In this document: piece by piece, positions 9,570-18,831 of the stretch
Layout: every line of letters begins with the position of its first letter
Position numbering within the stretch: the stretch's first letter is position 1
Program-made: the position numbers and the translations under genes
Notes under the pieces: model-generated
What the model was told of the DNA's origin: nothing
Database searches by the model: none
What the model saw: the letters and a program-made list of their open reading frames with translations, nothing else
DNA from: Pyrinomonas methylaliphatogenes
GTDB taxonomy: Bacteria; Acidobacteriota; Blastocatellia; Pyrinomonadales; Pyrinomonadaceae
DNA: 64,000 bases
Assembly: GCF_000820845.2 (NCBI RefSeq)
Contig: NZ_CBXV010000005.1
Location: 62,001-126,000 of the forward strand
Direction: 5' to 3'

Positions 9570-9919
9570 GGGGCGGTGATGAGAATCCGCTTAACCGACG
9601 CGCCGCATTTAGAAACCGTTGCCAAAAAAGTTTCTGTTCGATGGTGCTCTCAGGAGCTTGACGGATTACTGTTCCCCCGGAAGCGCGCGCGAGAGCATCA
9701 TCGGATGGGGCGTCGTGTCATCTCTCAATCGAGGAACAAGACGCCTTCGGGCGATTGACCTTCGCTCGCATCGCAATTCTCGATCGGCTCTACATTGATG
9801 CTCTCGCTGATCAGCGCGCTCGCTGTCTGCGAGGGGCTTCAGATCCAAGAAGCGAGCGCGCGCTCAGGAGAAGGAGCGTCTTCGGTCATCGCGGACCGTT
9901 GCCGTTCTTCAGGAGTGTT
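9570..9919. other. Intergenic region, nothing recognised
   Basis: About 350 bp between the end of argB and the 3' end of the haemoglobin gene on the opposite strand. Short open frames here have no recognisable content. I see no strong terminator hairpin, RNA gene or repeat pair. Confidence 0.5.
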
Positions 9920-10489
9920 TCATCTTCTGGCCTTCATCTTGCGCTGATTTTTCTTCGGAAAAGGTCCCGCCTTTATTTTCTTCTCGGGCAGTGGCGGCGC
10001 AGGCTTAAAATCGGCCGGAAGCGGCGTCCCGGTCGCGTCGCTTTGCACCTCAACGATCTGCGACCTCATCGGAGCAAGGATCCCAAGCAGCTCATCTTGC
10101 TCGGGCTTGGGCACGTTAAACTTGTTGAGCGTCGCCACAAGATCTTCGACTAACGCGTTGAATTCACCGTTGGTGATCCCCATGTTCCGGTGGGCCGTTT
10201 GCATGTCGCGCCCTTCGTACTTGCACGGACCGCCCGTCGCCGCGCAAATCTGCTGTTTGAGAAAGTAGAGCAGCCGCGGCGCGTTGCTCTTGGCGAACTT
10301 CTGGTTAATGCGCGGGTCGGCCAACACTCTTTGAGCGAAATCGTCCACCACAGCTGAGATGGCCGCTTCGCCGCCGAGCCGTTCATAGAGCGTCTTCTTC
10401 TGCTCGCCGGATGACGAGGACGCGCCTTGAGCCAGAACTTCACCGACTATGCTGCAGGTTAGTAACAACGATAGTAGGAGCTTGCGCAT
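9920..10489 (-). CDS. Exported group-1 truncated haemoglobin
   Basis: Haem protein of the bac_globin family, binding O2 or NO. From ATG 10489 (GGAGGAGAAG upstream) it is 189 aa. A Sec signal, [20 protein letters not shown], starts at residue 3; the globin domain follows with [18 protein letters not shown], the FF/LL distal region, [12 protein letters not shown] (proximal His) and [19 protein letters not shown] Pro/Lys-rich, strongly basic tail of about 35 residues ends the protein. Most truncated globins are cytosolic, so the signal peptide is unusual and points to a periplasmic role. It stands alone. Confidence 0.85.
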   Translation of the reverse strand: MRKLLLSLLLTCSIVGEVLAQGASSSSGEQKKTLYERLGGEAAISAVVDDFAQRVLADPRINQKFAKSNAPRLLYFLKQQICAATGGPCKYEGRDMQTAHRNMGITNGEFNALVEDLVATLNKFNVPKPEQDELLGILAPMRSQIVEVQSDATGTPLPADFKPAPPLPEKKIKAGPFPKKNQRKMKARR

Positions 10490-10958
10490 CTTTGCTTCTC
10501 CTCCATAGTTCAAAGTCGCGACTCGCTTAACGCCAGTCCTCCACCGGTTCGGGGGCAGCGAATAAAGATGTTTGGAACCGGCTGGAAGACGATTCACAAA
10601 ATCTACGTAACCCGAGAGATAGTTGGATTTCCAAATACCATCCCCTTAAGGGAATTCATACTTGTGAGCCTGACGCAGTTTCGCCGCCTTCAATCGGGAG
10701 CGGGCGACCGCTTGACAAGCTAGAAGATAAACGGCGGCTGCGCGTCCGTTCGCACGAAGAGCGCTCCCCTTAATGATTGAAACGATCGTTTCTCGCGCTC
10801 TTAGGGAAATGACCTCTTGACCAATCGCCTCATCACCATCATTCGCCACATCCGCCCGGAGGCCGCTGGATTTCAGCCCGTGCGGTTTATGACCGGACTA
10901 CGTGTATGTTTGTGTGTGCGATAAATGTCGAAGGGTTTTTAGAAGATATCGAAATTGC
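10490..10958. other. Intergenic region before tRNA-Arg, nothing recognised
   Basis: About 470 bp between the haemoglobin start and the tRNA 3' end. It must hold the haemoglobin promoter, but I cannot pick one with confidence. The short minus-strand frame of 67 codons in it shows no recognisable content. Confidence 0.45.
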
Positions 10959-11035
10959 TGGTGCTCCCGACCGGACTCCAACCGGTGACCTTCCGCTTAG
11001 GAGGCGGACGCTCTATGCAGCTGAGCTACGGGAGC
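10959..11035 (-). tRNA. tRNA-Arg(CCT)
   Basis: Read on the minus strand: a seven-base acceptor stem GCTCCCG/CGGGAGC, TA at positions 8-9, D-loop AGCTCAGCTGCATAGAGC, anticodon loop CTCCTAA (anticodon CCT, reads AGG), T-arm with GGTTGGAGTCC, discriminator A and an encoded CCA. 77 nt. Confident from the complete cloverleaf. Confidence 0.95.
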
Positions 11036-11060
11036 ACATCGAAAGCCTATGGAGAGATTA

Positions 11061-11618
11061 TCACGATTGGTACTTGATCAGCGAGCGCACATCGTAACCT
11101 TCGAGCCTTCGGCGTCCGTTCAGGAACTCAAGCTCGATGACGAAAACGAGTCCGACGACTTTTCCGCCCAGACTCTCCACCAGATCCACTACAGCCTTAG
11201 CCGTGCCGCCTGTCGCCAATAGATCATCGGCGATGATGACGCGATGGCCATCACCGATCGCATCGCGGTGTATCTCCAGAGTGTCTTGACCGTACTCCAG
11301 TTCATAAGTGATCGAGGCGCGTTCGGCTGGAAGTTTCCGCGGCTTGCGCACGGGCACGAAGCCTGCTCCCAAATGGTAAGCGAGCGCTGGCGCGAAGATA
11401 AAGCCGCGCGCTTCGATGCCGACTACGGTATCAACTTTTATCCCCTGAAGCTGTGCGGCCAAGCCATCGACCGTGCGACGCAGGCCCTCGGGATGTTTAA
11501 GTAAGGTTGTGATGTCGTAGAAGATGATCCCAGGTTTGGGAAAGTCGGGGATCTCGCGGATAAGTCTCTTCAGATCCTCTGCCGATTCGGTTGAGAAGTT
11601 AGCTTTAACGTCGGTCAT
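11061..11618 (-). CDS. apt: Adenine phosphoribosyltransferase
   Basis: Salvages adenine to AMP with PRPP. 185 aa. [21 protein letters not shown] is near the N-terminus in shortened form [18 protein letters not shown], then [17 protein letters not shown] and the PRPP-binding loop [14 protein letters not shown]. The typical Apt length is 170-185 aa. About 50 bp downstream of the acylphosphatase gene on the same strand, so they may share a transcript. Confidence 0.95.
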   Translation of the reverse strand: MTDVKANFSTESAEDLKRLIREIPDFPKPGIIFYDITTLLKHPEGLRRTVDGLAAQLQGIKVDTVVGIEARGFIFAPALAYHLGAGFVPVRKPRKLPAERASITYELEYGQDTLEIHRDAIGDGHRVIIADDLLATGGTAKAVVDLVESLGGKVVGLVFVIELEFLNGRRRLEGYDVRSLIKYQS

Positions 11619-11669
11619 AAGGCGCTGATCCTGTGTGTCGAGATGTTCGCCGAGCGAAATCTACCGCAT

Positions 11670-11945
11670 TCACCTTTCGATGAGAAAGGAGGTGTATTGT
11701 CCAGTCGGTTCGACTGCGACCTCTTCGATCTTTTCGACGATCGCCAGGCGCGGTCCGGTCGCCAGATCTTTCTTGAACCCTTCGATATTCGCTGGCATCC
11801 CTTCAGCCCAAACCTCGACGCGCCCATCGGGTAGATTGCGAACATATCCGGTGATTTGATGACGCGCCGCTGCTCGTTGAGCGAAGAAGCGATAGCCGAC
11901 GCCTTGAACTTCGCCGCTGATGAAGAACCGTCGTGCGATATTCAT
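11670..11945 (-). CDS. acyP: Acylphosphatase
   Basis: Hydrolyses acyl phosphates. 91 aa, the family length. The catalytic loop GEVQGVGYRFF with its Arg is at about residues 11-21 and the conserved Asn is in GYVRNLPDGRVEVWAEG. It lies upstream of apt on the same strand, with a palindrome just before its start. Confidence 0.94.
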   Translation of the reverse strand: MNIARRFFISGEVQGVGYRFFAQRAAARHQITGYVRNLPDGRVEVWAEGMPANIEGFKKDLATGPRLAIVEKIEEVAVEPTGQYTSFLIER

Positions 11946-11982
11946 AGCATAGGACAGCGTTCTTCCAGAGCAGGCTATGCTA
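11945..11982. repeat. Inverted repeat at the acyP start
   Basis: TAGCATAG (11945-11952) and CTATGCTA (11975-11982) are exact inverted copies, 22 bp apart, at and just upstream of the acyP start codon. This could be an operator or an mRNA hairpin; no T-run follows, so it is not a standard terminator. Confidence 0.4.
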
Positions 11983-12341
11983 AAGGAAAAGAGCTCGAAA
12001 AAGCAACCTGGAAAAACGCATGTTTGCTCTGTTCATCGCTGAGCGGAGATGAGAGAGCTAAAGATCGATGCTTTTCCCGCTTGGTCCTGAAGAGACGAAC
12101 AAGCGCCTCGACGCCGCAGCCAAGCTCTCTCCGCGCGGCTGTTCCTCTGCGGCTATTTGCAGGAGGCGCAATGTCGGCGATCAAGGTGATTTTGAGTCAG
12201 GAAGGTTACCTTGTGATCTTGGTGCGCGAAGAAGCCGGCGTGGACCGTGCGACTGACACAAGGGCGTGCGGACGGCGCTTCTTCACACACGCATGCTCAA
12301 CCGAGGTGGCGCGACAGCAAAAGGTGCGAGAGTTCGAATGT
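11983..12341. other. Intergenic region, nothing recognised
   Basis: About 360 bp between the acyP upstream palindrome and the 3' end of the broken nucleotidyltransferase gene. The overlapping open frames have no recognisable domain, and no RNA or clear repeat pair was found. Confidence 0.45.
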
Positions 12342-12961
12342 TTAGCGAACCCGCCTGCCGGATTCCTGGCCTTTGACTTTCGATCTGATCTTTTCCAGTT
12401 CCTCAACTAACGGCGCGTCGATGACAGTGGCAAATTGTTGCAACCAGTTTTCAATGTAGCTGAAATCCACGTCGCCTCTCTTCCTTAAGATACGCTCGAC
12501 GTCTTCGAGGTCGCGTTCGCGGCCAGCGATGATCTTATGGATGATGAGGTCTTCCGCTGACGCGAAACGAACGATCGTATTTCCTACTTGCGCTCGGACT
12601 GCGCGTTCGATCGCCTGTTGCTTATATGGAGAGAAAGAGAAGATCAGATCGACCCGCAAGCCGCTTGCGCTATCTTGGCAAGGCAACACCATAGTTGCGC
12701 CACGAACTCTTGCGGATCTACGAGTGGATGGAGGTTCGCGAGTTCAACAGCAGTTAGGACTCTAGCCAGATCATCGACGTTGGCGGCTAAGGTGATGTCG
12801 ATATCCTTAGTCAACCTAGGTTCGCCATAGAACAACACCGCTTGTCCGCCGATGATCATGTAGGAGATACCGACTGCTTCAAGGGCGCGCGCGATGCGCT
12901 CAAGGGGTTCCAACTGAATTGATTGCACGGGCGTAACGGATATCAAGTTCGATGTCTTCAA
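12342..12961 (-). pseudogene. Frameshifted nucleotidyltransferase (AbiEii/MNT-like)
   Basis: Two frames make up one protein. The first (12961 down to about 12690) has IGGQAVLFYGEPRLTKDIDI, the GG...DxD core of the nucleotidyltransferase fold. The second (12692 to 12342) continues with SGLRVDLIFSFSPYKQQA, SAEDLIIHKIIAGRERDLEDV and a C-terminal helix. The frame changes at about 12690, around the bases reading CAACTATGGTG, as one lost base would cause. Family members pair with small antitoxin-like proteins, and a small ORF does lie directly upstream. Either a decayed gene or a one-base assembly error. Confidence 0.75.
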
Positions 12962-13106
12962 GCGGGTGCTTTAGCGGTAGCGCTCCAAGAGAGCGCGCCT
13001 CTTCGAGCAACAGGAGAAAAACGCGCAAGTTCTCTAGGTAATTTACCGGTGTTCGGTCGAGCCCTTCTTCGAACTCTTTTAGCAGTGGATTGTTTCTAGG
13101 GATCAT
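12900..13106 (-). CDS. Small protein paired with the nucleotidyltransferase
   Basis: 68 aa, overlapping the start of the nucleotidyltransferase frame by about 60 bp. Helix-rich, with LENLRVFLLLLEEARSLGAL and KHPLEDIELDIRYARAIN. The latter pattern recurs, from memory, in small proteins encoded just ahead of such nucleotidyltransferases, which suggests a two-gene toxin-antitoxin-like module. Function not demonstrated; family name unknown to me. Confidence 0.55.
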   Translation of the reverse strand: MIPRNNPLLKEFEEGLDRTPVNYLENLRVFLLLLEEARSLGALPLKHPLEDIELDIRYARAINSVGTP

Positions 13107-13244
13107 CCTCGTTTTGGTCCATCGAAGCTTTGCTTCTGAGCAAATTCTCAGCGATTCTTCTCATTAGCGTTTTAGTAGGACATTTTGCACGAAAAGGCTG
13201 CGACTACGTTCTAAGTCAGAAAGTATTCAGGGAGCGATTATAAG

Positions 13245-13352
13245 ACAACGGAGCTGAGGGAGCAATAAACCCATCACCTTTGTTGCAGCAGTTTTTGATC
13301 GAGCGGGTTTGCGAGCACAACAGAGCTGAGGGAGCGATAAACCCATTACCTT
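13245..13352. repeat. Direct-repeat pair with unique 36-bp insert
   Basis: Two 36-bp copies (13245-13280 and 13317-13352) share a core GAGCTGAGGGAGC and ATAAACCCAT, with three mismatches. They are exactly 72 bp apart, and the 36 bp between them is unrelated. The surrounding 13107-13466 gap holds no gene. This has the same layout as many other intergenic sites in the window. Confidence 0.75.
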
Positions 13353-13466
13353 GGCAACGGCGATGAAACTTCTGCGCGCCAATCGCGTGTGGCGAATGTG
13401 GAAGAGGGCGGGGCGATCAGTCTGAGGTCACTGTCAGCGTCAGCCGCGCGCTTCAATTCGCTTTCG

Positions 13467-16277
13467 CTATTGGCCTCTATAGCGCCCTTCGTGGCGGCGG
13501 TTCGTCCACGGCTCCAAAGCTGGGGCGCGATGAACTGCGGGATCGCCGACCTTTATCTCGACGATCCGCAGATCGCCCGGGGGGATGCGGAGACGGATCT
13601 CATCGGTTCGATGGTCGATCTCAAGCGGGGCGTTTTCGGTCCACTCGTTGGCGGTTGCGATCTTTTGCCTTTTCAACTTGATCGTCACTGCGACTTCCGC
13701 TCGACGATCGACCTGGGCTAATCCTTGTTGCGGTTTGAAGACGCCGTTGTTGTTAATGAGCGTGATGACGAAGCCTCGCTCCGTGCGGTTGATCGCCCTT
13801 TCCACCTCGCCGTTTATTTCAACGGGCGTCGCTTCGGCAAGTAGATGGATCAGCAGATGTGCCGCTACGGTCGTCAACCTCTCATCCTCGCCGAGTAGAT
13901 CAGGGATCGCGCAGAAGATGACGCGCCCGCGCCCCAAGCGGTGACTGGTGACCAAAGGATCGCCGCTCGGAGTGCGCATCAGCGTTTGCGCGCCGCGCAA
14001 CTCGACGAGTTGGTAGCGGAAAGGTTGACCGCTCAGGTCTGGACTTTCAGCTTCCGGCAGCAAACATTCCGCGCGATCGGTTTCGCGCATCTCTCGACGA
14101 AGGCGCAGGCCGAGCAGTTCGGGCGATAAGCCAGCGGCCTGCGCCGCGTTAAGAACGAGCGTGCCGCCGCTTTCGACGTATGATGTCAGTCTCCGTTCCC
14201 ATTCGGGCGTCCACGCGATGCGACCGCCGACGATCAGGGCGCGGTAGGCATCGAGCGCTTCGCCCCCCTCGGCCGAGGCGACGAGCACGTCGAAGATGTC
14301 GCCGAAGATCGAGTTGACGAAAGCTTGCCGATCGCCCGTCGCCGGTTCGCCTTCAACTGCCGGGGCGGGATAGTAGGCTGCGGTCAGCAACTCGCGTAGC
14401 GCGCGGTCGCTCCGATTGATCGGCGAGACGCCGAACGGAAGGTGCGGGTAATCGGTCATATCCCAACCGTGCGCTGGATCGAGCAGAAAGGCGACCGGAG
14501 TATACGGGATGCCTCGCTCGGGATGCTTTTCGACGAAGCGGACGAACTCATCGGTGATCCTGCCGAGCGGGTTCAGTTGAAAGGGATGATCGCCCGGTCC
14601 GGGTTTGAAGAATTGATCGAAACCCTGTTCGAAGTAGATGGCCGAGACGCCGGCCATGTAGTAGTAGTAGAGGCTTTTGCGATACCAAGAGAGAGAGGGC
14701 CCCATCGTTGGGCCGTAGCGCGTGTGGTAGAAATAATCTGGCCCGGCGAAGTTCTGTTGTTTGGTGAAGGTGGTCGCCGTATCGCCGAAGTTGGGAGCAT
14801 GGTAGTAGAGGATCGCCGCGCCGTATTGCCTGGCGGCGCCGCGCGTGAAGCCGAGACGAAGGGCGAAGATCGGTTGCACCGCTGCTGTCTCCAGTCCGAT
14901 GATGCGGCATCCCCAGCGCCCGAGCGCGTGCGCGTAAGCGGTGCTCGAAGTGGATTGTGCGACGATCAGTTTATCCCACATCGGTCCGGTCGGCGTGTGA
15001 AAGAGCGCGCTCCATTTTCGCTCGAGCGCTCGCGTGTAGGCTCGATGATAGGCTTCGAGCAGATCGCGACGCGGCGCGGTCGGTGAGAGCCGCAGTTCTT
15101 GCGCTACTTCGCCCCACACGTGCCCGATGCTCTCGCCTGAGATCCAACCCAAAAACTGGTCGCGCAACTCGCCCGTTAACAATCGCCAAGCGGATCGCCC
15201 CTCTTCATCGGACATCTGCGCCGTGCCGTAGTTGATGAGGACGGCGAAGGGAGCGCGCGTCTCGCGCAAGTAACGAAGAAACGGACTCCCTTCGCGCAAG
15301 AGTTGTGGCAGTTCGTTGATATAGATGACCGGGGCGATGAGCGGTGATGAGAAGATCGGCACATCGCGTTTGCCTTTGTACTTTGCGATGAACTCTTCTA
15401 TGGGCTCGGCGTTGAACGGGTAGAGCGGGCGGTCGGCTGGCGGGCGGTCGTAAAGCTTCCAGAATTCCGGCGCGATGTTCCACGGGAGCAGAAAGTCCCT
15501 TCCGGCCAGTTTCGGCCTCTGCCAGGAGCGAGGAACAGGTGCGCGCGGATCGCTTTCAAGTAGCGGGGCAACCGGCGTGCGCTTTTCGCTCCACTCGCGC
15601 AGTAGGCGAAGGGCGGGGAATTCGGGCTTTCGTCGCCCTTCCGGTCTGAAATTCAGATCGTTCGTGATCAGCAGGCAATCGACTTGACGGCGCGCCTCGG
15701 CGCGCTTTTCGATCTCAAGGTAAAGCGTGGCAGGCCCTTTCACCAGATCGCATTCGGCGCCATCCCAGACGAAGGCCCACCCCCAGTACATGCTCACCTC
15801 ATCATGTGGGTCGAGCAGGTCCCGCGCGCCGAATTCGTGTCGAAAGATCTCGCGTCCGCGTTGCACAAGTCGCACGCTGAAGTTCTCCGTTCTCTTGGCC
15901 CAGTCGGCGTAGCGCACCCAAACGCGATATCTGCCGCTGCGCGGTATCTCTATCTCCTGAAAGAGCGCGGCGCGCGTCTCATCGGCGCTCGCGGCGACCG
16001 AGTTCCATTCGCTTTCGCCTCCTTGCGACCACTCAGCCGAGACGCCAGGCCCACTAATCCCCCAACCGGGCGCGCGCTCGCGCGGCGGATCGATCCACGA
16101 AGGGTTCAAGATGGGCTCATTTCGCGCGTCGCGCGATAGCCCCTGCATATTTTCGGCTTCATACCAGAGAAAGATGGGCGGCGCAGCTCGTTGCGCTGTT
16201 TGCGCTAAAGCCGCGCCGCTCAAGAGGAGGAGGAGAGTAGCTCTCAGAGGCAACTGAAAGGTGAGATTCGGGGTCAC
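13467..16277 (-). CDS. Large secreted protein, glycoside-hydrolase-like architecture
   Basis: 936 aa with a Sec signal, RATLLLLLSGAALAQ. An N-terminal beta-sandwich-like domain (about 30-210; YEAEN, SGRYRVWVRYADW) resembles carbohydrate-binding modules. The middle looks like a barrel (NIAPEFWKLY, GWISGESIGHVWGE, several Tyr/Trp-rich stretches such as YRKSLYYYYMAGVS). About residues 690-840 (RALIVGGRIAWTPEWERRLTSYVE, GGTLVLN) look like the flavodoxin-like trimerisation domain found in beta-galactosidases. Overall this suggests an exported polysaccharide-acting protein, but I cannot assign a family or identify catalytic acids. Confidence 0.7.
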   Translation of the reverse strand: MTPNLTFQLPLRATLLLLLSGAALAQTAQRAAPPIFLWYEAENMQGLSRDARNEPILNPSWIDPPRERAPGWGISGPGVSAEWSQGGESEWNSVAASADETRAALFQEIEIPRSGRYRVWVRYADWAKRTENFSVRLVQRGREIFRHEFGARDLLDPHDEVSMYWGWAFVWDGAECDLVKGPATLYLEIEKRAEARRQVDCLLITNDLNFRPEGRRKPEFPALRLLREWSEKRTPVAPLLESDPRAPVPRSWQRPKLAGRDFLLPWNIAPEFWKLYDRPPADRPLYPFNAEPIEEFIAKYKGKRDVPIFSSPLIAPVIYINELPQLLREGSPFLRYLRETRAPFAVLINYGTAQMSDEEGRSAWRLLTGELRDQFLGWISGESIGHVWGEVAQELRLSPTAPRRDLLEAYHRAYTRALERKWSALFHTPTGPMWDKLIVAQSTSSTAYAHALGRWGCRIIGLETAAVQPIFALRLGFTRGAARQYGAAILYYHAPNFGDTATTFTKQQNFAGPDYFYHTRYGPTMGPSLSWYRKSLYYYYMAGVSAIYFEQGFDQFFKPGPGDHPFQLNPLGRITDEFVRFVEKHPERGIPYTPVAFLLDPAHGWDMTDYPHLPFGVSPINRSDRALRELLTAAYYPAPAVEGEPATGDRQAFVNSIFGDIFDVLVASAEGGEALDAYRALIVGGRIAWTPEWERRLTSYVESGGTLVLNAAQAAGLSPELLGLRLRREMRETDRAECLLPEAESPDLSGQPFRYQLVELRGAQTLMRTPSGDPLVTSHRLGRGRVIFCAIPDLLGEDERLTTVAAHLLIHLLAEATPVEINGEVERAINRTERGFVITLINNNGVFKPQQGLAQVDRRAEVAVTIKLKRQKIATANEWTENAPLEIDHRTDEIRLRIPPGDLRIVEIKVGDPAVHRAPALEPWTNRRHEGRYRGQ

Positions 16278-16346
16278 CTTCGAATCAGATCCTTATCCCG
16301 GCGCGCGTCGCTCACGCCGAGCCATCACACGATCCCGCGTTGAAGC

Positions 16347-17102
16347 TTAACCGATCTCTTCCAAACATTCGGCCAAAGGGCGCAAGCGGCACGTGTACAT
16401 CGGCGTATCGCGTAGCGTGTACATGCTCGCTTTGGTTTCGCGCAACTCCTGTACGAGATCGAGGAAATCGGCTGGCTCGTCGGTTTCGAAGGCGACGACG
16501 AACTCCTGATCGTCGAGCCCGAAAGAATAGGTCGTGTTCAATTTAACGGACGGATATTTCGATCCGACGCGGATATGTTCATCCATCATCTCCTGCCGCT
16601 CATCGAACGGGAGCGCGTACCAACTGCGGGTTTTGATGAACGGGTAGACGAAAAGGTATTTGGCTTTGCCGGGGATGATATGGAGGCGATCCTCGACATG
16701 CTCCGGGTTCTCTTTGTCCATGTAGATCGAGCGTTTGGTCATGGACAGGAAGGATTGTGTGATCTCCAGATAACGCCCGAGGACGGTGCGGTTGAGCCGT
16801 GCGGTCATCTCCTGGAACGGATCGAGTTCGTAACCGATCCTCCAGATCATGAAATCGGCATTCGTTCGTAGACCGACCAGAGAGTAGGTTTGAATAATAA
16901 GCGGTCCGCGGAATTCGTCCACGACGTGGACGAATTCCCGTTTGGCTTCCTCTTTGATCTTTTCATCCAGCAGGCGCCATTCCGGGCGGACATGGTAGAA
17001 GGTGAAGTTGACGAACTGACGGCGAGTCGAAGGTCGTCTTTCTTCGGAAACGCGCAAGCGCGCCTCTTCGACCGGACTTTGGGTCATCACATCAGCGCTC
17101 AT
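16347..17102 (-). CDS. chdC: Chlorite-dismutase-family protein, probable coproheme decarboxylase
   Basis: In this family ChdC/HemQ turns coproheme III into haem b, the last step of the coproporphyrin-dependent pathway. 251 aa with a 30-residue leader of low complexity. Key segments: NFTFYHVRPEW, the Tyr in YPFIKTRSWYALPFDERQEM, and MMDEHIRVG with the proximal His, as in HemQ. The Arg of true chlorite dismutases is not evident, so perchlorate metabolism is not implied. It stands alone downstream of the divergent cytochrome c gene. Confidence 0.8.
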   Translation of the reverse strand: MSADVMTQSPVEEARLRVSEERRPSTRRQFVNFTFYHVRPEWRLLDEKIKEEAKREFVHVVDEFRGPLIIQTYSLVGLRTNADFMIWRIGYELDPFQEMTARLNRTVLGRYLEITQSFLSMTKRSIYMDKENPEHVEDRLHIIPGKAKYLFVYPFIKTRSWYALPFDERQEMMDEHIRVGSKYPSVKLNTTYSFGLDDQEFVVAFETDEPADFLDLVQELRETKASMYTLRDTPMYTCRLRPLAECLEEIG

Positions 17103-17236
17103 TTTTCTGCCACCTCACGCGGATGATTGCTTTCTTCTGACGCGGCGTACCGCATCGATATTCGAAAAGATTATCTCACAAGCTTCGGCGAGGAGAAAAA
17201 CGCGGCAGCCGATGCGCGCTCTTCGCGATCCGGCGC

Positions 17237-17266
17237 TTGTTCATCGCGCTTCGATTTGGCTATACT
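17237..17266 (+). promoter_or_regulatory. Promoter upstream of the cytochrome c gene
   Basis: TTGTTC (17237-17242), an 18-bp gap and TATACT (17261-17266), 27 bp before the start codon at 17294. A reasonable sigma-70-type match by eye. Confidence 0.45.
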
Positions 17267-17293
17267 GCATAGGCTGAAATGGAAAGGGGCACG

Positions 17294-17683
17294 ATGAACG
17301 GTGGGGCGGCTCGCGGGAGATGGGCGAGAATCTCAATTGCCACAAGCATCTTGGGCGTCCTTGTTTTCTCCGCTTGTCAGAGTTCTCCAAATCGAGAGGT
17401 CGCAGCCGGGAGCGATGAACTGGCCAAAGCGCGCGCCATCTTCCAACGCGAATGCGCTACCTGTCACGGGGCGAAGGGGGAGGGTACGGCGATGACGCAG
17501 TTCGTCGCTAACGTGAACCTGAAATCGGCGCAAGCGCGAGCTTTGAGTGACGAACAGTTGCGTCAGCAGATAATCAACGGCAAGGGGGCGATGCCGCCTT
17601 TCGCCGGAAGATTAACGCCGGACCAGATAGATGCGTTGGTCCGCTACATAAGGCAAGAGATTCAAGGGCAGTCGAACAGATGA
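17294..17683 (+). CDS. Lipoprotein class I cytochrome c
   Basis: Small electron carrier anchored in the membrane. From ATG 17294 (AAAGGGG five bases upstream) 129 aa. Signal with lipobox LVFSAC, then one haem site CATCH, the GEGTAM segment and GAMPPF, whose Met is the likely sixth haem ligand, and LTPDQIDALVRYIR typical of the last helix. The fold fits c6/c551-like monohaem domains. No oxidase genes are adjacent, so its partner is unknown. Confidence 0.9.
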   Translation: MNGGAARGRWARISIATSILGVLVFSACQSSPNREVAAGSDELAKARAIFQRECATCHGAKGEGTAMTQFVANVNLKSAQARALSDEQLRQQIINGKGAMPPFAGRLTPDQIDALVRYIRQEIQGQSNR

Positions 17684-17717
17684 GCGCCTCTATTCGAAGT
17701 CGGTCGAAGGTTTCGGT

Positions 17718-17794
17718 GCACCCGTAGCTCAGCTGGATAGAGCGTTTGACTTCGAATCAAAAGGTCGCAGGTTCGAGTCCTGCCGGGTGCACCA
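17718..17794 (+). tRNA. tRNA-Arg(TCG)
   Basis: Acceptor GCACCCG/CGGGTGC, TAGCTCAGCTGGATAGAGC D-arm, anticodon loop CTTCGAA (anticodon TCG, reads CGA), T-arm GCAGGTTCGAGTCCTGC, discriminator A and encoded CCA. 77 nt, complete cloverleaf. Confidence 0.97.
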
Positions 17795-17805
17795 GCTTAA
17801 AATCT

Positions 17806-17834
17806 ACGGGTAGCCCGCAGGCTACCCGTTCTTT
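17806..17834 (+). terminator. Rho-independent terminator of tRNA-Arg
   Basis: Perfect 10-bp stem ACGGGTAGCC / GGCTACCCGT with a CGCA loop, followed by TCTTT, 11 bp after the tRNA 3' end. Confidence 0.85.
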
Positions 17835-17953
17835 ATCCCATCAATCATCCAGGGCCGATAAAGAGGAAGAGCTCGGAGAGAGCGGTTCGATCGATGGTTT
17901 GAGAGGTATTCGGCGTTTCGTTCGCGATTGACGCGGGGCGCGCGGTCGTCGTT

Positions 17954-18433
17954 ATGTTCCGCATCGGCATCGGTTGCGATACGCATCGTTTGGTTGAAGG
18001 GCGTCCGCTCATCATCGGCGGCGTTTCGATCCTTTCCGCGTTTGGCGCTGAGGGCCATTCGGATGCCGATGTGCTCACACACGCCATAATCGACGCGATT
18101 CTTGGCGCGTTGGCCGAAGGCGATATCGGAACGCATTTCCCTGACCACGATCCGCAATGGCGGAATGCCGATAGTTTGCAACTCCTCGCGCGCGTCATGT
18201 GGTTGGTCAAAGAACGCGGCTACGCCGTAGAGAACGTCGACGCGGTCATCATGCTGGAGCGGCCCAAACTGCGTCCGTATGTTGCAGCGATGCGCGAGAA
18301 GCTCGCCGCTATCCTCGGAGTCAGTGCCGAGCGCGTGAGCGTCAAGGCGAAGACTGGCGAAGGGATGGATGCGGTCGGTGAAGGACGCGCGATCTCAGCT
18401 CAAGCGGTTGTCCTGCTGATGCGAAACGCTTGA
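17954..18433 (+). CDS. ispF: 2-C-methyl-D-erythritol 2,4-cyclodiphosphate synthase
   Basis: Fifth enzyme of the MEP isoprenoid pathway; trimeric zinc enzyme. 159 aa. Metal ligands in GCDTH (residues 8 and 10) and GHSDADVLTH (His42 region), then GDIGTHFPD and KAKTGEGMDAVGEGRAI near the C-terminus. All signature residues are present. No ispD or other MEP gene is adjacent. Confidence 0.97.
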   Translation: MFRIGIGCDTHRLVEGRPLIIGGVSILSAFGAEGHSDADVLTHAIIDAILGALAEGDIGTHFPDHDPQWRNADSLQLLARVMWLVKERGYAVENVDAVIMLERPKLRPYVAAMREKLAAILGVSAERVSVKAKTGEGMDAVGEGRAISAQAVVLLMRNA

Positions 18434-18831
18434 CCGTTATTCGGTTTCAGAGCGAATTCTCGGTCGCTTCGATCTTCTGTTCGGCGGTTAGCGGTCTCAG
18501 GAGTGAGCAATAATTCTCGTCGCGATGGCGTTGAGACCTTTCCGAATTCGAGATAAGCGGAATTAGGGATCGCTCTCGCGCGATGCATGCGTCGCGCGAG
18601 CGGTGAGGCCATTCAGAATTGGAGATCGAGAGGAGAGCGAGGATCGTTTTAACGTCCCGCTGGGGGATTCGAGCCTCTGACTGACTCGATCGCCGGAATG
18701 GGGGCGAGATTTCGTTTCTCGATTTGGCGTAAGCGCGCGAGGCGTTGTATAAATCGGCGCGGAGTTCGGTCCGATAAGAGGCTTGCCTGTTCAGCTTGGG
18801 TGTCGGTCATCTGCGGGGAAGTGACAATTTG
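18434..18831. other. Intergenic region with one hairpin
   Basis: About 400 bp between ispF and deoA. A perfect 9-bp inverted repeat, CTCGCGCGA / TCGCGCGAG, lies at 18575-18600 with an 8-base loop, but no T-run follows. Nothing else was recognised apart from the deoA ribosome-binding region at its end. Confidence 0.5.

Noticed and set aside
18575-18600. Terminator after ispF
   Set aside because: The 9-bp hairpin is real but is about 140 bp from the stop and has no T-run.
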